From: Metaphire vulgaris
Taxonomy: Eukaryota > Annelida > Clitellata > Crassiclitellata > Megascolecidae
Direction: 5' to 3'
Length of the DNA stretch: 64,000 bases
Assembly: GCA_018105865.1 (NCBI GenBank)
Contig: JACLAT010000134.1
Span: 1 to 64,000 of the forward strand
Position 1 is the first letter of the stretch. Each line of letters starts with the position of its first letter. Of the stretch, positions 20,106 to 29,879 are shown piece by piece. The notes beneath the pieces are model-generated. The model saw only the letters and a list, made by a program, of their open reading frames with translations, was not told the DNA's origin and searched no databases. Both the position numbers and the translations under genes were made by a program.

Positions 20106-20408
20106 TTAGTGTTTCGCTATTTCAGCACATAAGTTAAAATGAATATTTGCGAGGACCGTACAGTTGACCTTAAGCTGTGTTTGGTTTGTGTGCCAAATGA
20201 AAGGACTGAGGTTTTGTTCGTCGGTTTTCGAGGAACTTATTCCAACGATTGGACGTTTTCGGTCGTTTTCGTTATCGTCAAGTTCGCCATCTTGTTTGCC
20301 ACAATGGCTGTCATCGCCAAAGTGTGTAGGCGCGTCTGGAATGTCGTCCTTCTCGGCAATTATACGACTCGATCGACTGTTGTTCCAGTCTTCATCGGAT
20401 TTTTCCAT
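20106..20408 (-). CDS. Hypothetical acidic protein or exon, 100 residues
   Basis: A minus-strand frame begins with a true ATG and runs to TAA. The product is rich in Asp/Glu/Ser/Asn (MEKSDEDWNNSRSSRIIAEK at its start, then several D/E pairs) with no recognised domain. Composition is more protein-like than in the AT-rich flanks, and acidic leaders of this kind begin some DNA-transposon transposases. Directly upstream on this strand lies the long purine microsatellite. A plus-strand frame overlaps it. Identity is unknown. Confidence 0.3.
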   Translation of the reverse strand: MEKSDEDWNNSRSSRIIAEKDDIPDAPTHFGDDSHCGKQDGELDDNENDRKRPIVGISSSKTDEQNLSPFIWHTNQTQLKVNCTVLANIHFNLCAEIAKH

Positions 20409-20540
20409 CTTTGTCGGATCTCACGAGTTTAGCGACGGGACCCTACTCGACAATTATTCTCACGGAGGACCGCCTCATTCGAATTCAACGCCGGATTTTT
20501 TGCGTCGCAAATTCTGTCTACCAACGCGCGGACTATTAAC

Positions 20541-21114
20541 ATTTTCTTCCTTCCTTCCCTTCCTTTCTTTCTTCCTTCCTTTCTTTCTTCCTTTCCTTCC
20601 TTCCTTCTTCCTTCCTTCCTTCCTTCCCTTCCTTCCTTCCTTCCTTCCTTCCTTCCTTCCTTCCTTCCTTCCTTCCTTCCTTCCTTCCTTCCTTCCTTCC
20701 TTCCTTCCCTTCCTTCCTTCCTTCCTTCCTTCCTTCCTTCCTTCCTTCCTTCCTTCCTTTCCTTCCTTCCTTCCTTCCTTCCTTCCTTCCTTCCTTCCTT
20801 CCTTCCCTTCCTTCCTTCCTTCCTTCCTCCTTCCTTCCTTCCTTCCTTCCTTCCTTCCTTCCCTTCCTTCCTTCCTTCCTTCCTTCCTTCCTTCCTTCCT
20901 TCCTTCCTTCCTTCCTTCCTTCCTTCCTTCCTTCCTTCCCTTCCTTCCTTCCTTCCTTCCTTCCTTCCTTCCTTCCTTCCTTCCTTCCTTCCTTCCTTCC
21001 TTCCTTCCTTCCTTCCTTCCTTCCTTCCTTCCTTCCTTCCTTCCTTCCTTCCTTCCTTCCTTCCTTCCTTCTTCCTTCCTTCCTTCCTTCCTTCCTTCCT
21101 TCCTTCCTTCCTTC
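20541..21114. repeat. (TTCC)n microsatellite, ~575 bp
   Basis: A nearly pure TTCC tetranucleotide tract with scattered one-base interruptions (TTCCC, TCC, CTTCTT). It creates long artificial Phe/Leu/Pro/Ser frames on one strand and Lys/Glu/Gly/Arg frames on the other; none is a gene. The pyrimidine/purine strand asymmetry makes triplex formation possible. Confidence 0.97.
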
Positions 21115-21555
21115 AATGGCGTCTTTGCGTTGGGAAAACATCCCGCGGAAGGCCTCTCTCACAGGCGCCGGATTTCGTCCTTTTATCATCTAAGTGGATT
21201 TTAAATCATATTCCGATCCGCAGAAGCGTCAACGCTGTCTACAGTTATTCTGATGTTGGCTTTAGCATGTCTACGCGCTTACAGCAGCTTCTGAGTGACT
21301 CTTAATTAAGACTGCGGAGGCGCTATATAAAAACTCTAGTGCATTACATTATATTAATCTCAGTCATTTACTTTGTGGAGATCACGACAGTAGGTGGGTG
21401 GTGGGGTGAGGGTGCATTCAGGTTCTGTTTAATATTATTCTGCCTATATGCAGGATGTCCTAATAATGCGTGGGGCTAGAATTCTTCAGAGAACTTGCGG
21501 ATAAGCTTATACGATTATACTGAGTTCTAATGCTCGAGTTCTAAGTCACGTGAAT
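21115..21555. other. LINE 3'-end-like relic and unassigned DNA
   Basis: 'ggcgctatataaaaactc' near 21317 resembles the 'GCGCTATA-AA' segment that ends several LINEs in this window. No gene. Confidence 0.35.
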
Positions 21556-21930
21556 CAACAAGCGATGGAACAGATACGGGCGAGGTGGGTTTGAATGCGA
21601 ACCACGTGACGAAAGAGAGACATACGGGGTCCTGTTTTGTGATGATGTCTATGACTGATGATAGGGCAGTCTGCGTGAAGACTGCTGCATTGGTGACGTA
21701 ATTCAACCAGCGAATTCAGAGAAGATGCCTCTGACAGCGCACATGTTGTAGCGCATAGCGTGTACATAGTACTTGAGTGTCTCGTGGGAGCCGGGTGTTA
21801 TGGCATGTGTTGCAGTGTTTGGGACTTTGGGTGTCTCATGTCTGCATGATCCATGTCTCAAAGCCGCTTAGGAGGATGGACATGACGCAAATTTGGTAGA
21901 TGCTGATCTTAGTACAGAGGCGTGTCTAAA
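21556..21930 (-). mobile_element. I/Jockey-like LINE, C-terminal fragment
   Basis: Across two minus-strand frames one reads ILLSGFETWIM, IRWLNYVTNAAVFTQTALSS then VIDIITK and an HVVRIQTHL-like end. This matches the post-RT segment 'IGIHWYDFITNHKVL...LFGHVARL' of the fragment at 41185-42115. Heavily decayed. Confidence 0.6.
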
Positions 21931-22070
21931 TTTGGTACATAATGCTCGAAGGGATAAAACCATAAAGCATATTGGCTCTCGGCGTAGTTATAAACTTGTA
22001 GACAGAGAACAACATTCAGAACTTGCTTCTTCATCGTGACTAGTAAAAACTGTGTAAGAGTTCGTACAAA

Positions 22071-22877
22071 ATGCATTACATCTTGTTTTTTCTTTCTTTC
22101 TATGGAAGTGTGAGTCCTATGAAAGGACAGTGTACTCTCTCGGCATACACTGATATCTGCACAGGATCGCACGCTTGCTCTATAGAAGCTCAAGAAGAGT
22201 ATTACCAAAATGTTCAAATCAAATTGGGAGAGCTGTTCTTCAACATGGAAAGAATCGGTGAACGATTTGAGGATGCCGATGAAGCCGGTAAAATATTGTC
22301 TAAAGAGCATTGCCATGATCTCCTGAATGTTTGCCAAAACCTTTCTGTTAAAATTGATGCGTTGGGTGAAACCGCAAATGGTGAAGATAAATGCTTTGTT
22401 AACAGGGATTTGGACCAGATGTTTCAAAATTTGTCTCTCAGGCTTGAGATTATTGACAAAAAGTTTCAAAGCACTGATAAAAGTCTTTTGCTGCTCAGCA
22501 AAGCTGAAAAAAATATAAATGAAAGCTTAAAAGGCCACGACCAAATATTGCAAGCTATTGACAGAAACATGACTGATAGAATCGATGGAATTCATAAGAA
22601 GATTGACAATGCAGAACAAAGCATCAAAGAGAGAATTCAAAGTCATGACCTGTCCTTGCAGCGTCTTGATCAGAATATTTCGACTGAAGTTGAAAGAATT
22701 GATGGTCGCCTGCAATCGCTGCTTCAACAAGTGGTAGAAATCTATCAGCTCGTCAAAAAAATTGGTAATCCAACGAATAATATACTCGAACTTCGTTGTA
22801 GGCCCTCTGTAGGCCATTTTAATTTTGAATATGTATTTACAGTAAGTAAGTACTTGTTATCTAGTAAATCTAGATAA
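22071..22877 (+). CDS. Secreted coiled-coil protein, probable first or stalk exon
   Basis: A 268-residue frame begins with ATG and a signal peptide: MHYILFFLSFYGSVS. The mature start has clustered cysteines (QCTLSAYTDICTGSHACS, then CHDLLNVC and KCF). From about residue 95 to 230 it is helical, with heptad-like Ile/Leu spacing in repeats such as DKKFQSTDKSLLLL, DNAEQSIKERIQSHDLSLQ and EVERIDGRLQSLLQQ, a long coiled coil with N-glycosylation sequons (NLS, NES, NMT, NIS). Just before the in-frame stop at 22875 there is a good donor (ACA|GTAAGT, ~22838), so translation may continue into further exons and the last dozen residues may be intron. Secreted coiled-coil stalks of this type often precede lectin or fibrinogen-like domains; nothing downstream was identified. 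Function unknown. Confidence 0.6.
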   Translation: MHYILFFLSFYGSVSPMKGQCTLSAYTDICTGSHACSIEAQEEYYQNVQIKLGELFFNMERIGERFEDADEAGKILSKEHCHDLLNVCQNLSVKIDALGETANGEDKCFVNRDLDQMFQNLSLRLEIIDKKFQSTDKSLLLLSKAEKNINESLKGHDQILQAIDRNMTDRIDGIHKKIDNAEQSIKERIQSHDLSLQRLDQNISTEVERIDGRLQSLLQQVVEIYQLVKKIGNPTNNILELRCRPSVGHFNFEYVFTVSKYLLSSKSR

Positions 22878-22996
22878 CGCTTTCGAGCTAATACAGTACC
22901 ATCGTGGCTGCTTGACCATACAGTAGGCGCCTGATCTATCTTGAAATAGTTATAGGTAAAGTGCAATGTCTTTATGGGTAGGGGTCTTTATATCGA

Positions 22997-23583
22997 CTAG
23001 AAAGATGCTCGCTTCGCTCGCTTCGCTCGCAGTGCAGGATAATACTAATCCAATACCTATACCTAATACCCAATCATTGAATTCATGCTGAACAACATTT
23101 CAATGATCGCCACCTATAGCCAAGCTCTGCGCCACGTAATAATTAGGCCTATGTACGTTAAAATCACGCAACTGTGGCCATTTGTGACGCTGTACACGTA
23201 TTTTTTGTGTACGCTAAAACTACCTCAGGCTGCGAACAATTGTTACCAATAGCAACGTCGTCGCACGCCCAGCCCTCTGACGCTGCAATGACTCGACTAA
23301 ACCGGTTCTACGAACAATTGTTACCAATAGCAACGTCGTCTTCGAACATCGTCCACCAACGCATCGCGACGTAAGGACTAAACGGTCTACCAATAGTCAA
23401 CGCTCGCCCACCAACGCATCGCGACGTAAGGACTAAACGGTCTACCAATAGTCAACGCTCGCCCACCAACGCATCGCGACGTAAGGACTAAACGGTCTAA
23501 ACCGTCTACCAATAGTCAACCAATCAGAACGCTTGAAGGTAACAGACAGAGAGACATACAGATAAGGATTTTAATATTATAGA
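22997..23583 (-). mobile_element. Non-autonomous Helitron
   Basis: The minus strand starts TCTATAATATTAAAATCC after an A and ends ...GCGAGCATCTTTCTAG before a T, as Helitrons do. The interior includes three tandem copies of ~58 bp ('accaacgcatcgcgacgtaa...' at about 23352-23520). It shares most of its length with 24227-24650 and 55589-56050. No Rep/helicase coding. Confidence 0.85.
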
Positions 23584-23790
23584 TTGTGGAACGAGGCTGG
23601 GTTGGTATAGCAACGGAGGAAACTGCTTTTGGAAAACGATGGTTATACGTTGAGCTCTATAGACTTGAAGACAAAATGAAGGATTAAAGGAGACGATGTA
23701 GCATTTTGTAATCGTAGCCGTTTAACTGCGAAATTCATGTATTATTCTGATTCAGAAGTTATCAAGATGGAGGCTGGATTGGTACAGTTA

Positions 23791-24190
23791 GGGGCTGTCC
23801 ATAAATGACGTCAAGCACTTATGGGGAGGGGTTCAAACATTTGCGACGATGTGCGACGACGGGAAAGGCGGTTTCCTGAAATGTGACTTCACATAATACT
23901 AAATATTGTTATAATGGCGAAATGGTATGCTACCGCAAAACTGAACGTATTTTACGCTTATAATTATTATACTTCATTAAAAAAAGAATTTGAAAAGTTC
24001 CTGAATATTGTTCCAGTCATAATAATTATACTGAATATTTTCAAACGAAACATTAGTTTTGTCTTTGGAAAGATGACAAGATGCCGGAAGGTTGTGACGC
24101 TTTGTGACGTCATATTTGAGGGGGCATGACTTTTGTTACGACGTGTCAAAGAACTGTCAAAATCGCGTTACGTCATTTACGGATGGCCCC
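23791..24190. mobile_element. TIR element, GGGGCTGTCCATAAATGACG family
   Basis: The ends GGGGCTGTCCATAAATGACG and CGTCATTTACGGATGGCCCC are imperfect inverted repeats. A related 425-bp copy lies at 38260-38684 and a partial one near 31820-31910. The interior is AT-rich with 'gtgacg(a)cg' motifs near both ends. No clear target duplication and no transposase are seen. Confidence 0.7.
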
Positions 24191-24226
24191 AAAACACTTT
24201 CACTGGTTTATAATATTATTTATAAA

Positions 24227-24650
24227 CTAGAAAGATGCTCGCTTCGCTCGCGCTCGCTTCGCTCGCAGTGCAGGATAATACTAATCCAATACCTATGCCT
24301 AATACCCAATCATTGAATTCATGCTGAACAACATTTCAATGATGTACTGTACATACGCCACCTAGCCAAGCTCTGCGCCACGTAATAATTAGGCCTATGT
24401 ACGTTAAAATCACGCAACTGTGGCCATTTGTGACGCTGTACACGTATTTTTGTGTACGTTAAAATGTACGTTAAGATCCTCAAGCTACGAACAATTGTTA
24501 CCAATAGCAACGTCGTCTTCGAACATCGTCCACCAACGCATCGCGACGTAAGGACTAAACGGTCTAAACCGTCTACCAATAGTCAACCAATCAGAACGCT
24601 TGAAGGTAACAGACAGAGAGACATACAGATAAGGATCTTAATATGATAGA
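24227..24650 (-). mobile_element. Non-autonomous Helitron
   Basis: Minus strand: TCTATCATATTAAGATCC start after an A, CTAG end before a T. It lacks the extra tandem units of the 22997 copy. Confidence 0.85.
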
Positions 24651-24844
24651 TATAATTTATGCTAGATCAGTCAACGAGATTTTTGGTTTGACAGATTGCC
24701 CAAAGCGTTTTCCGTTGGAGACCGAACTACCTGTATCTGAAACTCCATTGACCTCTTCAACATCTTTCAGGGAACTGAGTAGGCCTACTGTCAAATTTTC
24801 ACAAATCTTGACTGTTCATTTTTGGTATCGTCGTTTTCCTCTTT

Positions 24845-24965
24845 AAGAAAATCAAGTAAGTAAGTTAAATCTCGTGAATTTTTATAGCGCTTTCGACAGG
24901 TGCAGTACACGCTGCCTATTCCCAGGACTTAATCTACCGATGAAATAGCTATAGCCAAAGTTTAT
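24845..24965 (-). mobile_element. LINE 3'-end relic
   Basis: 'agtaagtaagttaaatctcgtgaatttttatagcgc' split as (AAGT)n plus 'tctcgtgaattt' is the reverse complement of the 3' end seen at 59025-59068 (GGCGCTATAGAAATCCACGA, then ACTTTACTT). Confidence 0.6.
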
Positions 24966-25614
24966 TGGTCTGCCGGGCAAAGTGAATTCCATATATCAGT
25001 CAGAGTGGAAGTGGGGACGCAGCAATGCATACTATGAAAAAGAAGCATAAAGACGTCATTTGACTAGATTTGACTGTACTAAAGATTTTGTTGCTGAACA
25101 AAAGCCTTCCTTAAAACTAGACCTATCTTAATTTCATAATGTAGCCAAGGTAGAGCAGGCCATTGCATTTGAAAACATGTAGAAACTAAAAACTTTCCAA
25201 TTGCTCTTCGACTCGTGCAGAAACTCATAGGTTCTTCACACGATGAAAAGTGTCAGCCAATGCTAATACGTAACTAATCAATTCATTCATATTTCCCATA
25301 GGTCCTTCTGTGGCTAACCACGCGGTCTCATTGGATGACGCGTTGCTGTCATTTTATAATCGCTGCTAGGCACCTAAAAGTAACAATGGACCATAACTCA
25401 GGGTTATTTTTAGGATTGTGAATTTGGGGATGTCGGTAAAATTTGGGGTCTCTGCCGAAAAAGTGTGGGAAAAAGTCATCCCACAAAAGTCTGAGAGGCA
25501 AAAACCCAAAAACCTTATCAAATCTCATCAAAAAAGTCTCACAAGCAAAAAATTTTTAAAAAAACAAAAAACGTTATCAGGTTTCTAAAAAGTAAAGGTT
25601 ATCTCAAAAACGAA
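24966..25614. other. Unassigned stretch
   Basis: No gene or element termini recognised. From about 25400 it grades into the G-rich repeat. Confidence 0.3.
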
Positions 25615-25735
25615 GTTGGGGTGTTGGGAAGTGTTGGGGGTGTTACTTCTCGAATTGGGGGTGTTTCGGATTGGGAATTTGGGGGTGTCGACCTCAAATT
25701 GGGGTTGTTGGGGGTGTTAGGGGGTGTAAAAATGT
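25615..25735 (+). repeat. GGGGGTGTT-rich degenerate repeat
   Basis: At least eight runs of three to five G occur in ~120 bp in strings like 'ttgggggtgtta' and 'gttgggggtgttag'. The spacing would allow G-quadruplex folding on the plus strand. Confidence 0.6.
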
Positions 25736-26320
25736 CCCTGGAGTCAAACCCGCCGAGAGAAATTCCGGACCCCTGTGCAGAATCATCGGCGGGCCCCTAG
25801 CAAGTCTTAAAATTTACTGACGACCTTTTATTTTGCTCGTCATTAATTTCGCCGATGTGTTCCAAATCTCGAAAACTAGTAATGACCTTTTTTCCTTGTC
25901 GCTCTTTTTTCCACGCTGTTCCTTCTGGTGTGTCCACAGATCTCGGACCCCCTCTTCCCCGCCGGGCCCCTCTGCACAGCTTAACATAGTAACCTTTCTT
26001 TAGTGCTCTTATTGGTATTACTGTTAATTATACATATTCATCATCGGCCCAGGCCCCCTCCAGACCTCTGGGCTCCTGTGCATTTGCCCCCCACCTGCCC
26101 CCTCTCGGCGGTCCTGCCTGGAGTAACTAAATATCAACAGACTTTTACGATCCAGGAAAAAGCATCGACGCCAATGGGCATGCTGCTTTTACTGGATCAT
26201 TTCAGTTTGTTGATGCTTTCATTATGCTTCTGCTTTTAGCGATCAGTCAGTCATTCTCGCATCGAATCGACAATGTGTGGTAAACTTTTAAAAGTTGTAA
26301 AAATCATATTATATGTATGA
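25736..26320. other. Unassigned stretch with C-rich blocks
   Basis: Several C-rich blocks ('gcgggcccc', 'ccaggccccc') recur and suggest a decayed DNA element, but ends could not be defined. A 78-residue Leu/Pro-rich frame at 26003-26239 has no recognised domain. Confidence 0.3.
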
Positions 26321-26597
26321 ATGTTACAGTCAAAGTGTGAAATCAGGCAATGTTGACATTGCCTGAAATTTTTAGGCAATGTTAACATAAGCCGTTTCAC
26401 TCTGGCAATGTCGGCATTGACTGAAATTGTTAGGCATTGTTTAACAATGCCTGAAATTTGCTCAGATTTTTAAACATTTTGCCTGAAATCTGTATCTGTG
26501 ATGGAATAGCAGCAGGTAAATGTCGGATTATGTCGACATTGTTTAAAAATTTCAGGCAATGTCAACATTGCCTGATTTCACACTTTGACTGTAACAT
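26321..26597. mobile_element. Palindromic element with ~60-bp terminal inverted repeats
   Basis: The left end ATGTTACAGTCAAAGTGTGA continues for ~60 bp as an imperfect inverse of the right end ending TCACACTTTGACTGTAACAT. Within each arm 'caggcaatgttgacattgcctg' splits into its own small palindrome (CAGGCAATGT/ACATTGCCTG), which recurs in altered form in the centre. The whole unit could fold into one long hairpin. No coding. Target duplication unclear because the flanks are TA-rich. Confidence 0.75.
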
Positions 26598-26629
26598 ATA
26601 TATTATAAGGACTTGGGAGTTATTATCAT

Positions 26630-26699
26630 TATATATATAGGCTATATATATATTTTATATATATATGTATATATATAATGATGGATGATGATGATGATG

Positions 26700-26771
<72 letters not shown>
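26630..26771. repeat. (TA)n, (GAT)n and (TTA)n microsatellites
   Basis: A TA-rich run at 26630-26672, a short (GAT)n at about 26680-26700 and a pure (TTA)n at 26700-26770. Confidence 0.9.
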
Positions 26772-26773
<2 letters not shown>

Positions 26774-26984
26774 CGAACCTAGTAATAACTGAGAGTAATT
26801 TTCGGGGAAGTCACCAGAACCATCAAAAGTACTATATCAAGTGATTATGTTGTATTTGCTGGGGCGGTGAAAAATGGTCTGAAATGCATATGGGTCATCT
26901 TATATCGTCAACAATTCATGATTTCCCACGCATTTCTGAGAAGCCTGCATATAAACGGAAATCATAGTTAGACGTGATCTAGAT

Positions 26985-27395
26985 TCAAAATGCTTTAGCT
27001 CGTGCAGTTACCAAATCATCAAAATCCTGTCATAATAAAACCATTAATCAAATCTCTGAGAGGCCGAAAATAACAGAACGCATTTAATATGAAATTATAT
27101 CGATGACGAAAAATTCTCCTCACACACCAAGATCAGTCTTCCTACGAAATCTGATAAAGCCACAACATCCTCGATCCATTAGATCTTCCTCTCATGTAAC
27201 TCTCCTTCGTCTTCTGAATCAATCATCGCTCAAAATTTGCAATCGTGCTTTTTCGTATATTGCACCAGATCTTTGGAACTCAATTCCAGCATCCCTCATC
27301 TGCATACACTATGGTCAAACAACAAATTCTGAGTCACAATTTATTTCACTTCTAGTATCATTTTCTCAAGTTTTTTTCTGTCTAAATGTGGCGAA
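26985..27395 (+). mobile_element. CR1/L2-like LINE, C-terminal fragment
   Basis: It starts with QNALARAVTKS, then after a shift gives HPRSIRSSSHVTLLRLLNQS, SLKICNRAFSYIAPDLWNS and IPASL. Each has a direct counterpart in the longer copy at 56690-59068 (QNALARAVTKS, RPTRSSSYLTLSRPLNQSS, LKLCNRAFKYASPELWNS). Internal deletion and shifts show decay. Confidence 0.8.
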
Positions 27396-27427
27396 ACGAG
27401 CCTATGGCCCCTAGGTCCCCTTGCACT

Positions 27428-27613
27428 TCAGAATGACACTCTGCTCGGTCCGTCACACGGGGTCTTTCGACTTAAGGCACGTGTTCGTCCGTCCTTGATT
27501 TTTGGCTGGTCAAACTCGCTTAAACCAGGTGACAGGGGCTCTGGCCCATCTTCCAACTCTTCGAATCCCGCGTCTTCGTCTGAACTCACGGACCCTCTCT
27601 TAAAATGTCGCAA
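27428..27613 (-). CDS. Hypothetical short acidic frame
   Basis: The minus strand gives a 61-codon frame ending in a stop with VSSDEDAGFEELEDGPEPLS and DQPKIKDGRTRALSRK. The composition looks coding, but the frame starts with TTG and no acceptor was confirmed. Possibly the C-terminus of a decayed element protein. Confidence 0.2.
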   Translation of the reverse strand: MRHFKRGSVSSDEDAGFEELEDGPEPLSPGLSEFDQPKIKDGRTRALSRKTPCDGPSRVSF

Positions 27614-27619
27614 CTAAAC

Positions 27620-27900
27620 TAGGCTCTCTCTTTGACTCACCTTCCTGAGGCTCCTAACTCAATCACTTATTTTCTGGTGCTCCAGACTCAGGGCTTTACT
27701 TAAGGCGCTCAAAACTCAGGGGTTTCCATTAAGGTGCTCCAATCTTATGTCTTTAACTTCTAGTGCTTACTCTCAAGCCCTCCGGTTCTCCGGGGCTCTT
27801 GTTTCCCAAAGACGTAATCGCCGCCCTCCAGGGCTCTTAATCTCAGCTCCCACAGTCCTCGGTGCTCTAAAATCTCAGGGCCCTTAATTCTTTATCTCCA
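27620..27900. repeat. Degenerate ~29-bp GGTGCTC...CTCAGGG minisatellite
   Basis: Imperfect units such as 'ggtgctccagactcaggg', 'ggcgctcaaaactcaggg', 'ggtgctccaatctta' and 'ggtgctctaaaatctcag' recur roughly every 27-32 bp. No gene. Confidence 0.5.
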
Positions 27901-28548
27901 GTCAAAGATGCCGCCTTGGCCTACCTTCGGCTACTACCCCGTCGCGATTTTAATATTGGGAGCTTAGCTACCCCTGAAAACCGCACGCATTTCTTGTAGC
28001 GGTGCTCAGTCCCGTTCTTTTTGGAAAGAGGCACTTACAGTGCCTATCAAATCAGCAGTCCGAGTAGGAACTCAGTCTACCAGCGCTTTCACCGTGTCTG
28101 TTGTGTTTGTATATAGACGCGTCCGTATCAAAGACGATAGGCGTCTATGTGTGTTTGTGTGTGTTTGGCTCCTCCTTTCTCAACCAGGGCTTGCCACCGG
28201 CTATGGTAGAGTTCGCTTTCACCATTTGTTTGTTTAATTCGTTTATTTATAGACGCATCCGTTTCAAAGACGATGAGCGTCTGCTAAACTATGTACAGCT
28301 CCGCAGGTTTAAAACCCGGGTAACTAAAATTATATACACAGTATTCATTTTTACAGAGTTCGACTATTTACAAGTGTCCGGGGTTGGGAGGCGTCACAGG
28401 TGATGCCGCGAGCCGGCTACCCAACCTAAAAACCTGCGTACAGGAAGTAGGAGGTAGGATTGTCCCAATGCTCTGACGGTCACCTTTCCTGGTGTTGTCC
28501 TTTGTCTCCGGATTTCTCGTCAGATGTTGTTGACGGTCGTCTTCTTTC
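27901..28548 (+). other. Unassigned stretch with two AGACGC/GCGTCT hairpins
   Basis: At about 28117-28149 and 28250-28282 a related ~33-bp hairpin recurs: 'agacgc...cgtttcaaagacgat...gcgtct' with the loop 'aaagacgat'. A third 'ggcgtctatg' relic is at 29951. Open frames over this stretch have no domain. Confidence 0.4.
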
Positions 28549-28585
28549 TCTCGTTTAACGGTACGAGAGCCACCGTGGACACTGG

Positions 28586-29623
28586 CAGTGTTGTGTAAGA
28601 GTTAACTCAGGTGAGTTTAAACTCACGAGTTAACTCATATGTAGTGATTTGTGAGTTTGAGTTAACTCATTTCAACTGTCATGAGTTATGAGTTTGAATT
28701 AACTCATTATTTCTGTGAGTTTGAGTTTTAAATATCATTTTTGTAAACTCACGACTTAAACTCATCTCAGAGTCATCTGCAATTAGGAACTGGTGTTAGA
28801 CACACCGATTCTCAAAGTTTACTTCCGAGAGCTTTTGATCGGAAAATAAAGCGCTATACAAATGTCTAGGTAACGACTCCCAAAACCAAAACCTGTTTCA
28901 ACCGGGAACTTAACCGCCGTTCAGAACATAGACTTTAATATCACTATATATGCATTATAATAAATCTATGGTCCAGAACCCATTGTAAAGCGATGAGAAA
29001 ATGGCAGAGGTACCATGTATTTTAGATGGGAAATTTTTTTCTATAACTAATAAACGTGAAGGAAAAATCATTGCTAAATGTAGTAATTGCATAAACAAAT
29101 CGATATCTGGAACGTACGTCGCTACAAGCAATTTCGTTCGACATCTGAAGTTACAGTAAGTAGGCTACTATTTACTAAATAAATAGGCACTTGTACTGTT
29201 TGTACAGAAGACACGTGGTCAGTTTATACAAGTGCCAATAAATACCATACACTATCCAATCCATAGCAAAAAAATAAATTTAATGAACCCTAAGCCTAAA
29301 TTGTTGTGCAAAATAAATGATAATTTACTTGTGAAATTAATTTAGCATAAATACTGCATCATTGTGTTTTATGGTAGGAAGTTATTGGAATTTATGCATC
29401 TTTAGACTGTAGTTATATTTTATTTCGTAAGCAGAGTTCATGATTTTTTTGTCAAATGAGTTTATGAGTTAACTCACATAATTAAAGAGAACTCACATAA
29501 TTAAAGAGTTTGAGTTAACTCATTTGAAATCCAGTGAGTTGAGTTTGAGTTTAAACTCATTTCATTCAGCATGAGTTGAGAGTTTGAGTTAACTCATTTA
29601 TTGCATGAGTTTACCCAACACTG
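28586..29623. mobile_element. hAT transposon derivative with GTTAACTCA subterminal repeats
   Basis: Ends CAGTGTTGTGTAA and TTTACCCAACACTG form the terminal inverted repeat. The flanking 8-mer GACACTGG is identical on both sides (28578-28585, 29624-29631). Both ends carry clusters of GAGTTAACTCA and GAGTTTAAACTCA, typical of subterminal transposase-binding repeats in hAT elements. The interior keeps one exon of a BED-finger transposase (29001-29155); the catalytic part is gone. Confidence 0.9.
29001..29155 (+). CDS. BED-finger exon of a hAT transposase (remnant)
   Basis: ATG at 29001 opens MAEVPCILDGKFFSI, followed by IIAKCSNC and TSNFVRHLKL, the C-x2-C ... H-type arrangement of a BED zinc finger, which binds the transposon ends in hAT transposases. 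The frame runs into a consensus donor (TTACA|GTAAGT at 29156), as in multi-exon hAT genes. No RNase-H-like or dimerisation exon is present before the right end at 29623, so the element cannot encode an active enzyme. Confidence 0.7.
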
Positions 29624-29879
29624 GACACTGGGCACCCTCTCGTTTAACGGTACGAGAGCCACCGTGGACACTGGGCACCCTCTCGTTTAACGGTACGACA
29701 GCCACCGTGGACACTGGGAACCCTCTCGTTTAACGGTACGAGAGCCACCGTGGACACTGGGCACTCTCTCGTTTAACGGTACGAGAGCGACCGTGGACAC
29801 TGTGCACTCTCTCGTTTAACGGTACGAGAGCGACCGTGGACACTGTGCACTCTCGTTTATCGGCACGAGAGCCACCGTG

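Larger units (their letters stand above)
28549..29879 (+). repeat. 43-bp minisatellite, split by a hAT element
   Basis: The unit 'CTCTCGTTTAACGGTACGAGAG...CCACCGTGGACACTGGGCA' is present once at 28549-28585 and about six more times at 29624-29879. CTCTCGT and ACGAGAG within each unit pair into a hairpin. The hAT at 28586-29623 sits inside one unit. Confidence 0.85.

Noticed and set aside
20475..21204. Long open frames of 213-346 codons over the (TTCC)n tract
   Set aside because: They are repeat translations (Phe-Leu-Pro-Ser or Lys-Glu-Gly-Arg) open in several frames on both strands; no coding signal.
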